64,000 nt of DNA from Phoronis australis. Its lineage: Eukaryota; Phoronida; Phoronidae. The translations under genes and the position numbers were made by a program. The DNA lies in the NCBI GenBank assembly GCA_002633005.1, contig NMRA01000092.1, positions 547,219 to 611,218 of the forward strand, written 5' to 3'. The notes beneath the pieces were generated by a model. The model did no database searches and had not been told where the DNA came from. It saw nothing but the letters and a program-made list of their open reading frames with translations. This document shows, piece after piece, positions 1 to 12,360 of the stretch (position 1 is its first letter; each line of letters starts with the position of its first letter).

Positions 1-1289
1 AGTCAAACTTGTTTTAAAAATTTTGATCCTAGCAGTTAAGCTTGCTGCTGTGCCGTATGGTCAGAGTCAGTTGGTCTCACCCCCAAAGATTCGGAAACTT
101 TGACAGATTACACAAGACCATGCAATTTGTGAAAATAGTATAATGCTGCCGTCATAAACACATGATTTATTACATGTTTCAGTCAGTTCTGATCAGTTTT
201 AAATCTGTATATACTGTAAATAATAAGTATTTAATCTTCTTGAAGCACTTACCTGGTTTCACCCCAATAAGCTTATGCATTGTTTATCCTAAGCCCCAGT
301 GGTGCTGTTCACCATTGCCCTGTCTGGTTTCTTATGCATAGAGAATGTGTTGCTTTCCAGTTTATAACAGGCGATAGAGGGGGCAGTGAATGTGACATTG
401 TCCAATCATGCGGTAGCATTGCCCAGGAGTGATAATGGACTAGCTCATAGGAAGCTATCTTACATGTAAGGCTCACCTAGCTTCTGTTATATTTTTAAGT
501 GGCATGATGGAAGCATAACTTTGAATGTGGCACTCAATATTATCCACATGCTTTCAAGGCATGCTTTTGTCATGATAGAGCAACCACTAATCCTTGACTG
601 CCAACAAAGAAAAGAAAATATATCCAGTGTGAATTTCTATGCATGGTGATATAAGTTCACAGAGTCTTACATTTGCACAGTTATGCTAGACAAATTCTAA
701 TTACATCCCTGCAGTCTCAGCAGAAAGAGGGCAAAAAAGCTAGCTCTAAGTCCTAATGTCAAGGATGCCTTTCTGGAAATCCTGCCAATTTTTCAGGAGA
801 CAGTAAAAATTTTATCGTTGGGTCGTATGATGTTCTGAAACCATGTCGATTTGGTGTGCATGAAATTTGGGTCTGACTTACGAAACGCTATTAATAGGCT
901 GTTTATAGAAATTTGTAATGGTTTGGGTAATAAGCTTAAATGCACTGCTTTAGGCACCAAGATATTCCATTTGAGTGATTTTATCAAATTAATGCTAATG
1001 CTGCCTGCAGACAACCTCGACCTGACCCTTCTCAATCAATTAAAAATTTAATGAATTATATGCTATCCAAACTCTGAAAACCTTTTTTTCTGAAAAAGTT
1101 TAAAACATACATGGATCAAAACCTTGTAAGTTGTCAGCAGATAACTGCAAAAATTGTTGCCATGGGGCCAGGAAACCATGATATTGTCAACATTCATCTT
1201 TGTTGTTTTTCTGCCGGAGAGATCAGTTGCCACATTAGCAGAGACTTCAACTGTAACTCTTTGAAGCATGGTACAAAATTGGGTCTGTT
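1..1289. other. no gene recognised
   Basis: AT-rich sequence with only short overlapping open frames on both strands. I see no domain, RNA gene or clear repeat boundary before the decayed family-2 element that begins near 1290. Confidence 0.5.
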
Positions 1290-1595
1290 GACCATTCATA
1301 CTAAGGTCAATGCATCGATGTTTTGGGTAGTTGTGTATGTTGTTAGTATGAACAGTTAACTTTGGTAATGGATCCAAAGAAACATCGCCAGTTGACTAAG
1401 TAATACACAGGTAGATTTAGCAGCATTTTGGCACGTTGTGAATGGTAAACTTCTGTCTCATCGAAGTTATCAGCAAGAGCCACTGCCATTGCAATTACTT
1501 CAATGACAACAGTGACACCTAGTGTTACTTAGATGCCCATTAACTACTGGTTACTATGTGAATGGTTCAATGAATTTGAGACTCCACTGGATGTC
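1290..1595. mobile_element. decayed family-2 inverted-repeat element (third copy)
   Basis: The stretch carries the same ordered phrases as the copies at 38092-38605 and 8891-9339: an ATGCATCGATGTTTTGGG-like start, 'gaacagttaactt', 'gatccaaag', 'atcgaagttatcagcaagagccactg' (given in part), and 'gacaacagtg'. It is more diverged than the other two, and its terminal inverted repeats are not intact. The identification rests on shared word order, not on an alignment I could run. Confidence 0.5.
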
Positions 1596-1611
1596 AGCAT
1601 GTGTAATGCTG

Positions 1612-3049
1612 GACAAAAGACTTCCCAGGATCCTTAACAATGGACCAGATTGATATCATCAGCATTTGAATACCCCCCCCCTTTCACTTGCCATCTGGAA
1701 AGCTGACTAGACAGAAAATGTTTATCAAAATGGCAATTAATTCATTCCAGAAGACCTGCAGAGGAATGGTCATCAGAGCTGCAATCCATTTCCAGGCTTA
1801 GACAGGACCTGATATCATCAATTCATAAATACCCTTGAATGTCAGGGACACCCAACAGAAAACAAACTAAATAGATGAGCAGATAGGCATGGGTAAATAT
1901 TGAGTCTATGCAATCAATCAGTAATAGCCAGCAACTTCACAAACTAAATGGGTTAGCCCACACATCCCAGCACTCAGTGCAGGAAATTTAGTTTAATAAT
2001 GCACCAACAAGACTTGTGACATGCCATAAAGACAGTGGATGGGGATGTTGGAGCAGTGAACAGGAATTTTTAATACATTTTTAACGAGGTAACAATCTCC
2101 CAGGAGGGTCCTCAGAGTGTTCACACGACACTGACTCCCTTTCAGTCACACAACACTGAGCCGCAGGTCTTGCAAAAGACCATACCCCCTTGTTTAGAAA
2201 AGCATCAGTGCCCTATCAGATTTTGTTTATTTATCCACATTGGTACTACCAGTGTTTTCATTTCAATCCTTATTTTACACAAATTTTTTCAACTTTCATT
2301 GGACTGAGTAAAGTATTACTGTTGTACCGCAAATTGAAATGTTGACACCAAAAATTTGATAAAGCTGTGTGGGCTGTGATGTATTGTCCTTCCTTGTCCG
2401 CCTCAGCTCAGAAACGTTTAGCAGCCTTACTTTTCGAAAGCTAGGTGACAGACAATATGTTTTTCTTCCTCTGCGATACAGCAGAGTTGAATTTAGGATG
2501 ACATGCCAATAATTGCTGTGTTTAATGTTTGTGCTCACAGTCAGTGGTCCTGATTTTAATGTCTAGACTTATATCATTACTGTTAAAATGTTATGTTCAT
2601 GAGTTCAGAACTGCACACCTGGTAGTTTGTAAGTGGATCAATGATTCTATTTATTGACTGGGATGTTTATCTGACCTGCAGGACAAGCAGCAGTTTTAAA
2701 AAAATCCTTTACTTTGACCCCAAGCGAGCTAAACCCCCCTTAAACCCTCCCTCCTCTAACTCTGCCACTGTATTTGACACTTCACAAATATAGTTGATTA
2801 TGATCCAAGGTAGCTATTTACACAGTCTGACACAATTAAGTTGGAATATGCTCCCAATCTTCACAACCATCATTTCTCAACTCAGTTTTGCTGCCTTCAT
2901 ACACTGCTTATGTTTTTGTGAAACAAAATCAGATGCTGTTTAATAATTTATGTTAACATCCTGTAACAATTTAACACTGTTATTTTTGTTCTTTGTTTTT
3001 ATTCAACAGCAGACTGATTGCTTTATTCTGGAGTAGCATTCATGAAGTG
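1612..3049. other. no gene; one or two family-7 repeat fragments
   Basis: A fragment beginning 'ggacaaaagactt' and including 'aatggaccagattgatatc' (about 1612-1690) belongs to the dispersed family 7, which is also at 35784, 54840 and 56850. A short poly-C run lies at about 1674-1681. The remainder has no recognisable gene or repeat. Confidence 0.45.
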
Positions 3050-3059
3050 TATAGCAATC

Positions 3060-3330
3060 GTTCTTTTATTTTGCACAAAAATAATTGCCCGAAATTGTCA
3101 TTTTCCATTTTTCAAAGGCTGATTACGTTACTGCAAACAATGGAAAATTTACCAAAAGTTATTTTATGACATCTACACAGTACAAACCACAGTTTCTAAG
3201 TTACTAACAAGATAAGATATATCAGTCATTGTTTTTATAGAGAAATTTGATAACATGGAGTGTCATTTGGCTGGCCACATTGTGTACAGTACAAGCCAAA
3301 AGTATTCAGACAATATGACCCGACCTCCCT
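3060..3330 (+). repeat. dispersed repeat family 5, copy 1
   Basis: This region is nearly the same as 22345-22560. Both run 'ttgcacaaaaataattgccc' (or 'ctgcacaaaaat...'), 'gaaattgtcattttcca', 'tttcaaag', 'tggaaaattta' and 'gttattttatgac', and then both contain 'attgtgtac'. Looser relatives, recognised by a 'gacaaaaat...tggcc' core followed by a T-rich run and 'ttcaaagg', occur near 31105, 40935, 47950 and 48245. It is a dispersed non-coding repeat of unknown class. Confidence 0.7.
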
Positions 3331-3400
3331 GCCATGATGGTGGAAACCAAATTTGTCAAAGTGGTCTTTACTCCTCACTAAGAAAGAAGAGAATTTAACA
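3290..3400 (+). repeat. dispersed repeat family 6, 5' fragment
   Basis: It begins 'acaagccaaaagtattcaga' and continues through a 'gacc..acctccctgccatgatgg' stretch. The same opening is at 56243 ('acaagccaaaggcattcaga') and 45293 ('gccaaaagcattcagacaaa'). Only the left end is recognisable here. Confidence 0.5.
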
Positions 3401-6400
3401 GTAAAGTTTTGTAATAAGTGCCTGAATCCATAGATATAGAGAGATTGGGTGTTCTATAAATAGCTGCGAAGGTGCACAGCTCATGTCGAAGGTCACTGGG
3501 AAACGAACCAGCTTGGCCATAGGTGGATAAGGAACATTGGTATATTAAATGCAACATATTGACTAATAGGAACAAATGAAACAAAAAAATACCTTAAACA
3601 TTATAAACTTAAATTAAGGACTTGTAAGAAGAGGATTTTCATTTTCATTTCAAGATATCCTGAAAATGATACAACTGGAAATAGCACCAAAGTACATGCA
3701 TATTGGTATCTAGTATTTCTTCAGAATCCATACAAAGGTATCAAAGTTAGAGATCCTTTTAACGCTTTGGCATGCACGGTCTATAACACCTCGGTTCCAC
3801 CCGAGAAAATGGCCCCCAGCTATGTGCATACAACGTCACGTGATAGCTAATCTCTGTCTTAATATTTACCAATCACTTTTTGCGGTAGCAGAATTTAAGC
3901 CATCATGGTGGGAAAATGGTATTATGTCAGGTTACTTTAAAAAGTAACTATATTCTCTTTAGCAATTGATTTCTGAGGAGTTGGACATAATCTCTGCACG
4001 TATGACTGTTCTGTGGGGGAAATTCTTAGTATATTGACAATTTATTCTATAATAAATCTAACAACACCGTTTATAAAAAATGTAGTCAAAATAAGAGTCA
4101 CAAAGGACTGATTTACGCAGTACAGCTTTATGGTTTCAGTAACATGGCTTATATTTGATATGTATGAGTGGATTGTATTGTTGTCGGTGTGATCCATTGA
4201 AAGTAGGCTTAAACTAGGTGTTGAAGGGGTATTCTCTTTAACACACTACCTAAAATGGGAGTAATGAAAGGTATGATTCAAACATGCCAATGACAAGTCT
4301 CCTGTCTCTGCACACCCTCTCCAGAGGTTTTATGCAGGACATCAACATGTAAAACAAGTGCCAAAACTTGACAAATTCAGTTCCTGAGAATTGCATGGTT
4401 CAACCAGGACATCTGTAATAGTTGCTGTGGCAATGCTAACAATTTGTTTTTGTTACAACTTTTAAGGGCAGGCCAATCAATCAAATGAAAGGGCTCTGCA
4501 GAAGGACACCTGATGAAAGAAATTTAAAATTTAAAGGTGATATCCACCACGTAGAACATAAAACACTCCTGAACTTATGCTTATTTCACTAATGTGTTAG
4601 ATAGCCTGTAAAGGTTCGGTCAATCGATCACGGAGCTAGAGCTCCGCAAACATAATGTGAAAAATGGCCATCACAGCGCCATCTTACATCCGATTTTGCC
4701 CAAGAACAACAGTCCTCTGGCTACTGATTAGGTAAACACTGTCCAAAAACTTCAAGGCGATCAGACGAAAACTGTGATCTCTAACACAAATATGATAGGC
4801 TAACAAAGGGCAGCTGTAATTAATTAATCAACAAAAGAACAGTCATCTGAGCAGTAAATCTTGAATATCTGGAGAATGGTAAGTTGCAGCTAGTAATGAC
4901 TTTCACATACTGATAGCGCTTGGAAAGATTTATCCTCATATCAAATTTCAGACAGATCCGTCAAGGGACACGGAAGATATCACACAAAAACTTAAGTTAT
5001 TTGGAGACCAGTCCTCGGAAAATCTCGAATAACTCAAGAACAGTAAGATCTAGAGAAAAATAAACGAGACACTTGCAATAGCCTTTGGAATGATCTATCC
5101 ACTGAAAGAACAATCGGACCAAAAACAACAGAGCTAATTGACGCCACCAACGAAAAAAGAAAAATGTCTACCACAGCGCCATCTTATCAGATTTCTACAA
5201 AAGGCAATATGCTTCAAGCCATTCACGAGACACATGTATGTAAATTTAATGTTGTTCTGACAAACCTTGAGATTTGTAGCGTGCGAACAAGAAACAAATA
5301 AAAGACAAACAAATTTTATGGCAAAGCCCAATTTCATTTCACTAAGTAATAACAGGATGACTTTCAAAGCCCAGTCACCATTTCTTACCCAGTCCCCATT
5401 TTTAGGTCAGTGCTTCTCAATTGCTCAATAAAGATTTAGCCAATAAATTATGAACGTATCACAGTCTAGAAATAATTTATAGAAATTTTCTCAATAACTA
5501 GCAGTGATGCACAGAGTATATTCTGAGAGACTGCACTTTCACTCAAGTGTGATTTAATTATTTTTCAGAAATAGTTGTGTAGAGGTTAAGAACAAATTTC
5601 TGACATGAGTCTTAAAGCATTTTTCATGAAAGACTCCTGAAGCCAGTTCTGTCCATCACATTTGTTATCTGAAGATCCTTGGCAGTCTACGTTTCATGTT
5701 GGATGAAAAGGCCTGCTAATTATCATTAACAAAAAACTGCTAGTTTTGCTAACAAAACAGCTGCAGCTGTCAGAATGGATCCACCTGGATCATTAATGGC
5801 TGATCACCATGGCAGCCCTATTTAGACTTGCCTGGTGGGCATAAGGATGATGTAACATTGGTAGCTGGAATGAAGACAATTGCAACCTTCTTTATTTTCA
5901 CCAGATTGCTGCATCAAAGCAAGAAACAAAACATGTTGTAGAGTACATTACACACCCCCAACCCATTGTTAATGTTTCTTTGGGCATCTAACTTAACAGT
6001 GTCAACTGATAGTGTGATACACACATGTATACATTTTCCCCTCACTGCCTGACATTATGGTACACACTGATATCCACTTAATGTGTTAACAAGTCTATCA
6101 CATGGGGAGAAGCATCACCTCACTGCATCCGGCACTTAAACTGGTATTCATCTCATCCTTACCAAACTAACCATGTTCTCAAAAGCACCAAAGGAATGCC
6201 AGTGGATGTTGTCCATAGTTCCCTGGTCCTGTGGTCAAATACAGCCTTTAGATATGGCTTTTAGATACACTTTTTCTGACAAGCCATCATTCCTCTAATC
6301 AATAATCATAAATCAGTTCGTTCATATGTTCCTGGTCTTCTGATTTATATTTTCCTGCAGTTGTTATTCCCAACAATATTAACTTGCTCAAGGCACTGTC

Positions 6401-7000
6401 ATTTAGGTGTCTGGTTACAAAGAAATGACACTGTATGATATAGAAAGGACACACTAGGACCTGAGATGGTAACAATGTTTAGCTTTCCCTACTGAGGTTT
6501 TGATGTAGGGTCATGCTCATTCAAGGATACCCTATAACATATGGTACTATAGTGTTTAGATTATTTATTAGCTATTTTATGTCTTCACTGAAAAAATGTG
6601 ATCATAAATTTCAATCTACAATTGTGTGTTTAGTCTGCAAACATTGAAAATACTTGATGTGCACAGAATGTTATCATTCTTATTCTCGTCCACTTAATAT
6701 GAAATGATATTTAGATTCACTTCTTGTTGCCATATGATATAGTAGCAATCACTAATTCTAAAATTGAAAAGTTACAACCAGGCCTTAGCCGTAACTGTAA
6801 AGTTAATAAGAACATTTTTCACCATGAAAATGCTGAATTATGAAAATGTCATATTCTTTGATCAGTAGTAAGTTCAATTTCAGAAAATTATTAACTCTAA
6901 TAGCTTGAACCTTTTTGAATATGTTTAGGCCCATACTCCTTTATCAGAAATAGTACACTTTCTTTCAAACAACATTTTTTCTCTAATGTTTCATATATTG
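3400..7000. other. no gene; one duplicated motif and a short perfect palindrome
   Basis: At 4631-4646 there is a perfect 16-base palindrome (cggagctagagctccg). The phrase 'cacagcgccatctta' occurs at about 4671 and again at about 5171, suggesting a ~500 bp duplicated or internally repeated stretch. I see no coding or RNA feature; the open frame at 5134-5367 (-) is not recognisable. Confidence 0.45.
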
Positions 7001-7007
7001 GTATTTT

Positions 7008-7230
7008 CATCTAAGCTTCAGTTGTGGGCACAAGCAGCTGACACTTGTGAATGACACATCTAAGCTTCAGTTGTGGGCACAAGCAGCTAACAAATGACAC
7101 ATCTAAGCTTCAGTTGTGGGCACAAGCAGCTGACAAATGACACATCTAAGCTTCAGTTGTGGGCACAAGCAGCTAACAAATGACACATCTAAGCTTCAGT
7201 TGTGGGCACAAGCAGCTAACACTTGTAAAT
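7008..7230 (+). repeat. 43 bp tandem minisatellite, five units
   Basis: Five head-to-tail units begin at 7008, 7057, 7100, 7143 and 7186. The unit opens 'catctaagcttcagttgtgg' and continues with 'gcacaagcagctaacaaatgaca'. The first unit is 49 bp because it holds a few extra bases ('acttgtga'); the middle three are 43 bp and almost identical. The array stops about ten bases before the terminal repeat of a family-3 element at 7241. Confidence 0.93.
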
Positions 7231-7240
7231 GCCCATTTCT

Positions 7241-7716
7241 TCAGGTTATGTAGGACCCTAGAAAAATGTCCAGATTTAGGAACATCATATCTCAGAAATG
7301 GCTGACCAAATTTGTTCAAAACTTTCAGGTGTTATGCTTTATGCTCCATTCTCCAAAACCCTGTTAGGAATTGTTTTTAAAGTGATCAAATTTTTCTATT
7401 AGAAGCACTTACGAAAATGAAATACGTTAAAAACTGCGGCAATGTTTTGAGATTCCATTTTGAATTTTCATACCTAACAAAATTTGGTCGTTTTATGGAT
7501 TCTGTTCTTTCACTATTGATACACCATTACGTTTTACTAAATTTTATTAAAAAGACAATGACACGTAAACCAATGAATGGCAGATTGGTAAAAATCGAAT
7601 TCTAAAGTCTTTCTTCTTTCAGAAAATATATACTTGCACCGTGTTAAAATCTAAGCTTTTGTGGAGAGTGACCGAAATACACATACCTGTTGATGAGATC
7701 CTGCATAACCTTAAAG
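7241..7716 (-). mobile_element. family-3 inverted-repeat element (MITE-like), both ends present
   Basis: The left end reads 'aggttatgtaggaccctag' and the right end 'gagatcctgcataacctta'. The reverse complement of the right end is 'taaggttatgcaggatctc', giving inverted termini of about 17 bases. The interior has the family hallmarks in reverse orientation: a 'gctttatgctccattctcca' segment and 'tttctttcagaaaatata'. At 476 bp with no credible protein it fits a non-autonomous DNA transposon. The 62-codon open frame inside (7417-7605) is not recognisable. Confidence 0.75.
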
Positions 7717-7719
7717 TCC

Positions 7720-8890
7720 ACCATGAACAGTTACACACTGGAGTTTAGGTTGGGTTGGGCACCACTCTGCCACTAATTGCCACATGTAATAAAACTGAGT
7801 GTCTGCCTCTAGTGAAGCATGGCTGAGCTGACAGCTATTGTCAATTTAACAACAATGGAATAAACTAGCAGCTTATTCAATTGTTGTTGAACAGGTTGGA
7901 CTGAGCTATGAGCTCAGCTATGGCAATAACTATATGTTTGGCCATGGTTCACTTGAGGTACACAGCACAGCTAGTAGCTATTCCTCTGTCTTTTGTCCTT
8001 GGATGTATGTCTGTGAGAATCTTAATGTGGTGCTCTATTCAGACTGGTAATTCTATACAAATACTTTCCACCGAAGTGACAAAAATCCACCGAAGGAGGC
8101 CGTTAAATGACGTGCTTCTTTCCATTTTTTTTTCGTTTTTGTCTTTACTTACTCCTTATGAATACCTGCCAGCACCTGCCATTTTTGTAATGGATATGTC
8201 AGGTTTCACTCACATAATTTAACTTGTGATATAAATCTGCTCGTCATTTTGAATATTTCAAATCTTCACTTTTGTTCCTTTTCTACTATAATGGACCCTT
8301 CATTTTTAAGGGAGCCTCGGTAAGTGGAGATTACCTTAATCTCCTCAGTGATCAAAGTGAAAATTGCACCTCAACCAGTTGAAGTAAACAGATGGATTCA
8401 ACTGTGGTGTGGCCAGATGTTGATACAAGGTATTTCAAAGTTATGGAACACAAAAAGTAATTTAGATCTTTAATATACAAAAGCAGGTATAGCCTTGCAT
8501 ATTCAAACTGATGGCATGTGGGGATACTTTAAGTAAATCTTAGAAAACCAAACCTACAAACAACTTGAAATAACGCCAGATATAATGCTTTCTAGTGCTT
8601 TCAGGGCTTTACTCCAATTATTATACATTTTACTTTTTGTAATAAACATTTTATAAACAGGTTTATCATGACTTTTAATTGGTGAGAGCAGGATTTTTGT
8701 CTTAAACATCAACCATGTTTTCCAATGAGTTTATTTTGATTAACTGGCACAGAGTAGTAATTTCAATTTCACCATACATCTATGCTTAATTTTGATATTG
8801 ATAAGTCATTTTGTACATCCTCTGAACTTGACAAACTTCCAGAAGGGGAAGGTAAACCTCTGCTGGGCAACCTGTATGTTATGGGGAATT
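7720..8890. other. no gene recognised
   Basis: One 104-codon open frame (7908-8222, +) encodes a hydrophobic peptide with no motif I recognise. It has no homologous copy in the window and is probably a chance frame. No repeats were identified. Confidence 0.45.
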
Positions 8891-9339
8891 GCCCTCAGTA
8901 TGAATGGTTACCTTCAGTTCTGGATCGAATTTAACAGTACCAGTTAACTTCGCAGTAATTAGGTGGATTTAACAGTAGAGCGTCGACGCTGCAGTGTGGT
9001 ATGAACGCTCAACTTCAGTACCACGGAAGTTATCGCCAGAGGCCACTGTTATCGTCAACAATTTAAGGGCAGTGTCGTCAATAATATTTGTTTATATTTT
9101 GTTCGAATAATTAGTTTTATGTCAATTAACATGTTCAAATGCTCTCACATTGACACATTAAAAATCTAAAGTATGCATGAGATGCATCAGTGCTACCTTA
9201 CGATTACTTTGATGATGGCGCCACGTACCGCTTACTTGGACACGGTTAACTAGCATAGATGGAATGAACGATTCAATTAACTTTGCATTTAAATGTTGAC
9301 GCTCCGCTCATACTGTAGTCAAGTCAGTACGAAAGGGCC
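8891..9339. mobile_element. family-2 inverted-repeat element
   Basis: It shares long ordered blocks with 38092-38605: 'aacttcgcagt', 'gtggattta', 'gacgctgcagtgt', 'gtatgaac', 'tcaacttcagt', 'gaagttatc', 'gccactgtt' and 'aagggcagtgtcgtc'. The right end is 'gtacgaaagggcc'; the left end reads 'gccctcagtatgaatgg'. No credible protein is encoded, so it looks like a non-autonomous DNA element of about 450 bp. Confidence 0.7.
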
Positions 9340-9750
9340 TAGAGAGAGTATGAGGTTTAGTGGCTGCCTATTAATAGTGCGTTTGTTTTGTTTGGAAATA
9401 TTTTTCAATGTTTAGCTAGAAACATGAAAAGTTTTATTAAATGCCAAACCCCAGTCAGCTTGGTTGAGAAAGAGGTTGAAATATGAAGTTTTACGTGGCG
9501 ACAGCAGTTGGTGCACACAAAGGTTTTTAAAAATATGTTTATCATACCAGTATTACGAAGTTTTATGAATCAGCAATAGTTTGTAAAGGTTTGTTATGAC
9601 CAAAATACAAGCACCCGTTCCTTTAATGGAGACAGTTAGTTTTGATTTTACTCTCTCCACGCCTTATTTATGTGATTGTGCGCTTAATGATTCACTTAAC
9701 AAATATTAGGTTAATGCTCACAGTGAATGCAGTGTTCTATGTAATTGGGA
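9340..9750. other. no gene recognised
   Basis: Spacer between a family-2 and a family-1 element. Nothing recognisable. Confidence 0.5.
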
Positions 9751-11151
9751 TACCGTATTCGCCGTAATAACCGCCCATGCCCCTATAAACGCCCTCCACG
9801 CGTTTTCAGACTTTGCTAAAATAAGTGCCCAGTCCATGAATGTGTACATGTGAAAAATGCCTTGCCAACAGTCCTAAAATTCTACAGTAACGTCTTCAAT
9901 TTATCAATAATATCTGACAGTCCTGAAAAAAATCACTGTGCGCAGAATTTGTAGACCACTTTAAACTTCCGCCATGCCTCAAAACGAACACAAAAGTTCT
10001 GCTGATATTGCGAGGACCAATGGTCTGGCCTTTCAGTATAGAAGTAGTGTACTTGTCTACGGGATTGCTTTGTAGATATTTCCGGCTTTCAACAGGAATC
10101 AAAATTTCTTTGTAGGCCTACACGTGAAAACCGCGAATCGAAGACTAACAAAAACTTGGCTAGTGTTAAAAGCACGTGGTCAGGAAGCGTGCGCTACATA
10201 CATGAACCTGTCATCAATTAGACATTAGTCAGGAACTATCAATTCATGAAACGGGTAGCATAGCATCGATAAGAAATGAATATTGGCAATAATGTCCGAC
10301 GGTTTGATTAACCATAATTGGTGTTTTTAAGCCAAATATCCGATAAAATGACCACTGACAGTGAATGCTTACACACCCGTACACCGAAAAATAACTGTCA
10401 GATAGTCACGTACGCATCCAGCCACACGGCGACTAATATGGCATGAGACCGGCAAGTGCTGAATGAAACTCGCTCTGGTTTAGGCTTACGGCTTGTGCAC
10501 ATTTCTTTGGATACAATGCACATCTAGCTCGTTAGATTGCGTGGCTCTGGCTAAATGACGGTCTCTGCTCTGGCAAATGAACTCTGGTGACACGCACTCG
10601 CTCGCTTACTCACAAATGTAGACAACTTCAAAACAAACGTCACGTGGCAACAACGTGTGTTCGTCCAGACATTTTTCTCATTGTGCCGATCATACAAGTA
10701 GATGGCACGATGTAGCACAGATTTGTACTTAAACCTGCCGTGATCCCGACTCCACAGGAACTTAAAAATCTTAGGGATGCTGTTTGGAAAACTTAAGGAG
10801 GATTTCAAGTAATTTGCTTGAGTTGAAACTGTATTTTTATTCAAGCATTCTCAAGTCGCCATATCGACAATTGTGAGGCAGGCAGTCGGCGAGTTTTCTC
10901 CCTGGGATTTCAGCACAATTTTCTGTAAAATGATCGTAATTTAGCACCAAAGTTTGATAGCAATGCACCACGGTTTTATAGAAAGTCTTTCATAGATTAC
11001 AGATAGGTCACAGAGCGTAAATATGATGAATATTAGCTTCCGATTTCACCCGTTTCGGAGACCGGGTTTCAACGGCCTTGAGTTGCTATAAGCGCCGCCC
11101 CGAAACGAATTTTTCTAAGCGCCGTGGGCGGTTATTATGGCGAATACGGTA
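9751..11151. mobile_element. family-1 DNA transposon, complete ends (1401 bp)
   Basis: The left end is 'taccgtattcgcc' followed by 'gtaataaccgccca'. The right end is the inverse, 'tgggcggttattatggcg' then 'aatacggta', so the inverted termini are about 28 bp. The outermost TA on each side could be the target duplication, as in Tc1/mariner-like and some other TA-inserting families. The interior aligns by eye with 46327-47735 and 62854-63785. It carries a 97-codon minus frame (10551-10844) with a counterpart at 63566-63772, but there are no transposase motifs. It is most likely non-autonomous. Confidence 0.85.
10641..10646. promoter_or_regulatory. E-box in a conserved family-1 block
   Basis: CACGTG lies within 'aaacaaacgtcacgtgg'. 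Equivalent sites occur in every other family-1 copy, at 26675, 27826, 47259 and 63567, mostly as GTCACGTGAC. CACGTG is the E-box bound by USF/MYC/MiT-type bHLH factors; function here is inferred only. Confidence 0.3.
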
Positions 11152-12354
11152 TGATATTTCCAGCCTCCATCAACAACCAGCCATTATTTGTTAAGAAGAG
11201 TGTTGTTTGGGAGAAACGTTTTTGAAGTTATTAGCTTTGAACAAAGCTATAAAACGACACAAGATGATCACGATTTAACCACTTGAAGGGATGCTTGTTA
11301 AATGATAAGTGAAGAAGCCTGTTAACACCGTGATTGCGTCACTGCCAGAACACATATATAATGATAATTAACAAAAGGCAGAAATTAGTTTGAATAAATA
11401 AGGTTGTGAATCAAAAACCGTACAACAATTCCACAGTGACGTAGACCAATGTAAATCAATAAGCCTAACCATTCACTAATTTTGTAATTAACTGTATTGG
11501 TGAATGATGGTCAGATATATTTCAGCAACCAAATTGAAATTACCGCTTGTTGCCATTTAATTAGGCTTTAAAGTCCAGTAAAAATCTTGTTTGCATAGGT
11601 TTGCTCATTACTTGTCCGTCTAAACACCTGCTGGCAAAAGTTGGTGCAGTTTGAGCACCAAAGTCTTCAGCCAATATTTAAACTTTTCACCTTCACATAC
11701 ATGACTTGTCAGCATTTTTTATAGCATTCTCTGTTCTGTGATACAATGAGGATTATTGTGAAATAAATCAGCTGTATATGCTTAATTTTACTTGTTGAAG
11801 AGGTGACGTCCCTATGTAAAGTTCATTCTCTCATATTTTACAAAAATCATGTTTCATGCTCTCATATTTTACAAAAATCATGTTTCAAAGTAAACCACCC
11901 TTATTACTGAAATGATGCAGCCTTTTAAATAATAATTGTTCACCCTGTAATATGCTAACTAATACGCTTAGCACAAAAACACTTTTTTTATACAGGTTGA
12001 CAATTGAAAATTATGGGACTCACTCCTTTAATTTACAGAAGCATGTACGACCTGGCACACTAATGCTTCAAAAATTTATTTGGCTATCTTTTCAGAAGAC
12101 CTTGTGTGGGAATATCACAAACGCAACTGAAATTTTCCTTTGCATACCTAACTTCGCACAAAAATTACTCTAGGAGTTTTTGTTGTATGAAGACATTTAG
12201 TAGCTTAGGAGACAATTGTTAACTGGTGGTGTGGATTTTAAACCATTCCATTGGTTTCTAAATGCTGTCCTTCGTACAAGGTGGTCTATTAGACTCCATT
12301 CCACCACTGACACCAGGCCTTATTTCATCTCAGGTGGTCCCCAATCATAGTTAC
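11152..12354. other. no gene; a 31 bp direct duplication
   Basis: At 11828-11889 a 31 bp unit containing 'ctctcatattttacaaaaat' is repeated twice in tandem. The rest has no recognisable feature; the open frame 11952-12173 is not recognised. Confidence 0.5.
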
Positions 12355-12360
12355 AATAAG

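Noticed and set aside
7008-7230. CRISPR-like array (regularly spaced repeats).
   Set aside because: Units are contiguous with no unique spacers, there are no cas genes, and the sequence is eukaryotic. The same applies to the 44.3, 54.2 and 55.9 kb arrays.
10551-10844. Minus frame with a counterpart at 63566-63772, a possible transposase fragment.
   Set aside because: The match is nucleotide-level homology between family-1 copies. No catalytic motif is visible, and the 46.3 kb copy does not keep the frame.
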